Shown: positions 4,633 to 5,141 of the stretch, one piece after another
How the letters are laid out: every line of letters begins with the position of its first letter
Position numbering within the stretch: position 1 is the stretch's first letter
Source of the DNA: Candidatus Iainarchaeum sp.
GTDB taxonomy: Archaea > Iainarchaeota > Iainarchaeia > Iainarchaeales > GCA-2688035
Assembly: GCA_017609945.1 (NCBI GenBank)
Contig: JAFCCZ010000067.1
Location: forward strand, 1 to 5,141
Direction: 5' to 3'
DNA length: 5,141 bases
Position numbers and translations under genes: made by a program
Notes under the pieces: generated by a model
The model's input: only the letters and a program-made list of their open reading frames with translations
What the model was told of the DNA's origin: nothing
Database searches by the model: none

Positions 4633-5141
4633 TTACTTGCGCTTTGGGGGAGGTTTATACTCTACAATTTGCTTTTTTGAGATAAGGCCTGCGGCAAATG
4701 CCTCGTTAATGGCCTCAACATTAAGCCTTCTTACAACCAAATCAACCAGACTTTCACTGCCCTCTGGTGCAATCACTGTTTTCTCCGCAATATTTTCGCC
4801 GAGCTTTGTTCTAATTGCAACCAAACCAGGGGTCTTTGACGTAAAAAGAATAGCTCTGGCCGTTTGAAAGGTTGATCTTGGCTCAAGACTCATTCTAGCA
4901 CAGAACCGCGAAAATCTCGCAGATTCCCTTGAGAATTGAGTTTGAGCCTTCACCTTGGCCGTTTGCAGCGCAGCAGCAAATTGTTTTGCTTTCTCTGCTG
5001 CCTCTCTTTCCGCTGCGGCCTTTCCTTCCGCGACCCTTTTTCGGAGCGCGGTTTCCTCTTCAGGGGCACGTGTCTTTTTCTTAGCGGGGAGCTTTCCGCC
5101 GCCTGGAGTTCCAGCTGGCTTCCCTGGCTGGCCCCCGGCTG
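4633..5141 (-). CDS. Unrecognised lysine/alanine-rich protein, N-terminus cut by right edge
   Basis: I do not recognise this protein. The frame is open from the right edge (first whole codon at 5139) to TAA at 4635-4633, showing 168 residues. A GTG at 4953 is the first in-frame start-type codon in the visible part, but the open frame and coding-like composition continue another 62 codons upstream, so the true start lies beyond the window. Visible residues 1-25 are rich in Gly, Pro and Lys and probably disordered. About 26-65 is a highly charged Ala/Glu/Lys/Arg segment that should form a helix or coiled coil. The C-terminal 85 or so residues look more globular (TSKTPGLVAIRTKLGENIAE, then SLVDLVVRRLNVEAINEAFA) and end in a basic PPPKRK tail. 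No transmembrane segment, metal-binding cluster or nucleotide motif is visible. It ends 61 bases before the mini-ORF and has no visible functional link with the aromatic operon. Confidence 0.7.
   Translation of the reverse strand, partial: AGGQPGKPAGTPGGGKLPAKKKTRAPEEETALRKRVAEGKAAAEREAAEKAKQFAAALQTAKVKAQTQFSRESARFSRFCARMSLEPRSTFQTARAILFTSKTPGLVAIRTKLGENIAEKTVIAPEGSESLVDLVVRRLNVEAINEAFAAGLISKKQIVEYKPPPKRK

Noticed and set aside
4612..4652. G-quadruplex in the G tract
   Set aside because: There are only two adjacent long G runs with a one-base interruption and no proper loops between four G3 runs; a stable intramolecular quadruplex cannot be claimed by eye.
4633..4953. A 106-residue protein starting at GTG 4953
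   Set aside because: The same frame remains open with coding-like composition to the window edge, so this GTG is most likely an internal valine.
1..5141. CRISPR arrays, insertion sequences, tRNA or rRNA genes
   Set aside because: No spaced direct repeats, transposase motifs, terminal inverted repeats or RNA-gene signatures were seen on either strand.

Overview
The window is a compact, one-directional stretch in which every supported gene lies on the minus strand, so transcription runs from right to left. It carries most of an operon for aromatic amino-acid biosynthesis. In transcription order it holds: the 3' part of an unrecognised lysine/alanine-rich protein gene (4633-5141, running off the right edge); a 245-base intergenic region with a TATA-like box, a 30-codon mini-ORF and a strong hairpin; a small transaldolase (3731-4387); chorismate mutase-prephenate dehydratase pheA (2655-3728); the N-terminal half (1847-2662) and C-terminal half (900-1850) of a split transketolase; and a DAHP synthase (1-903) that runs off the left edge. 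The last five are spaced by 2 bases or overlap by 4 to 8 bases, so they should be one translationally coupled operon.

The genes fit one purpose. Transaldolase and the two transketolase subunits interconvert sugar phosphates and can supply erythrose 4-phosphate. DAHP synthase condenses that with phosphoenolpyruvate in the first committed step of the shikimate pathway. PheA takes chorismate, the pathway end product, through prephenate to phenylpyruvate, the precursor of phenylalanine. The remaining shikimate genes are not in the window and may lie beyond the left edge.

The most interesting part is the intergenic region 4388-4632. Just downstream of a TATA-like box is a mini-ORF (4479-4571) whose last ten residues read GSYFAYWYFA; 9 of its 30 residues are Phe, Tyr or Trp. 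Its stop codon runs directly into a stem of 11 base pairs (4445-4479). A peptide rich in the operon's three end products, followed by a hairpin, is the arrangement of a ribosome-mediated attenuator (as in bacterial pheL/trpL). It lacks the U-tract of a classical intrinsic terminator. A second oddity is in the transketolase N-subunit, where the near-invariant Asp of the thiamine-diphosphate GDG motif reads Cys (GCG, residue 148).

Organism: the TTTAAATA-type box with flanking purines, the apparently leaderless placement of the mini-ORF, the split transketolase and the tkt-tkt-DAHP synthase order suggest an archaeon, perhaps a DPANN-type lineage. Clear GGAGG-type ribosome binding sites and a CM-PDT fusion also fit bacteria, so the assignment is tentative.
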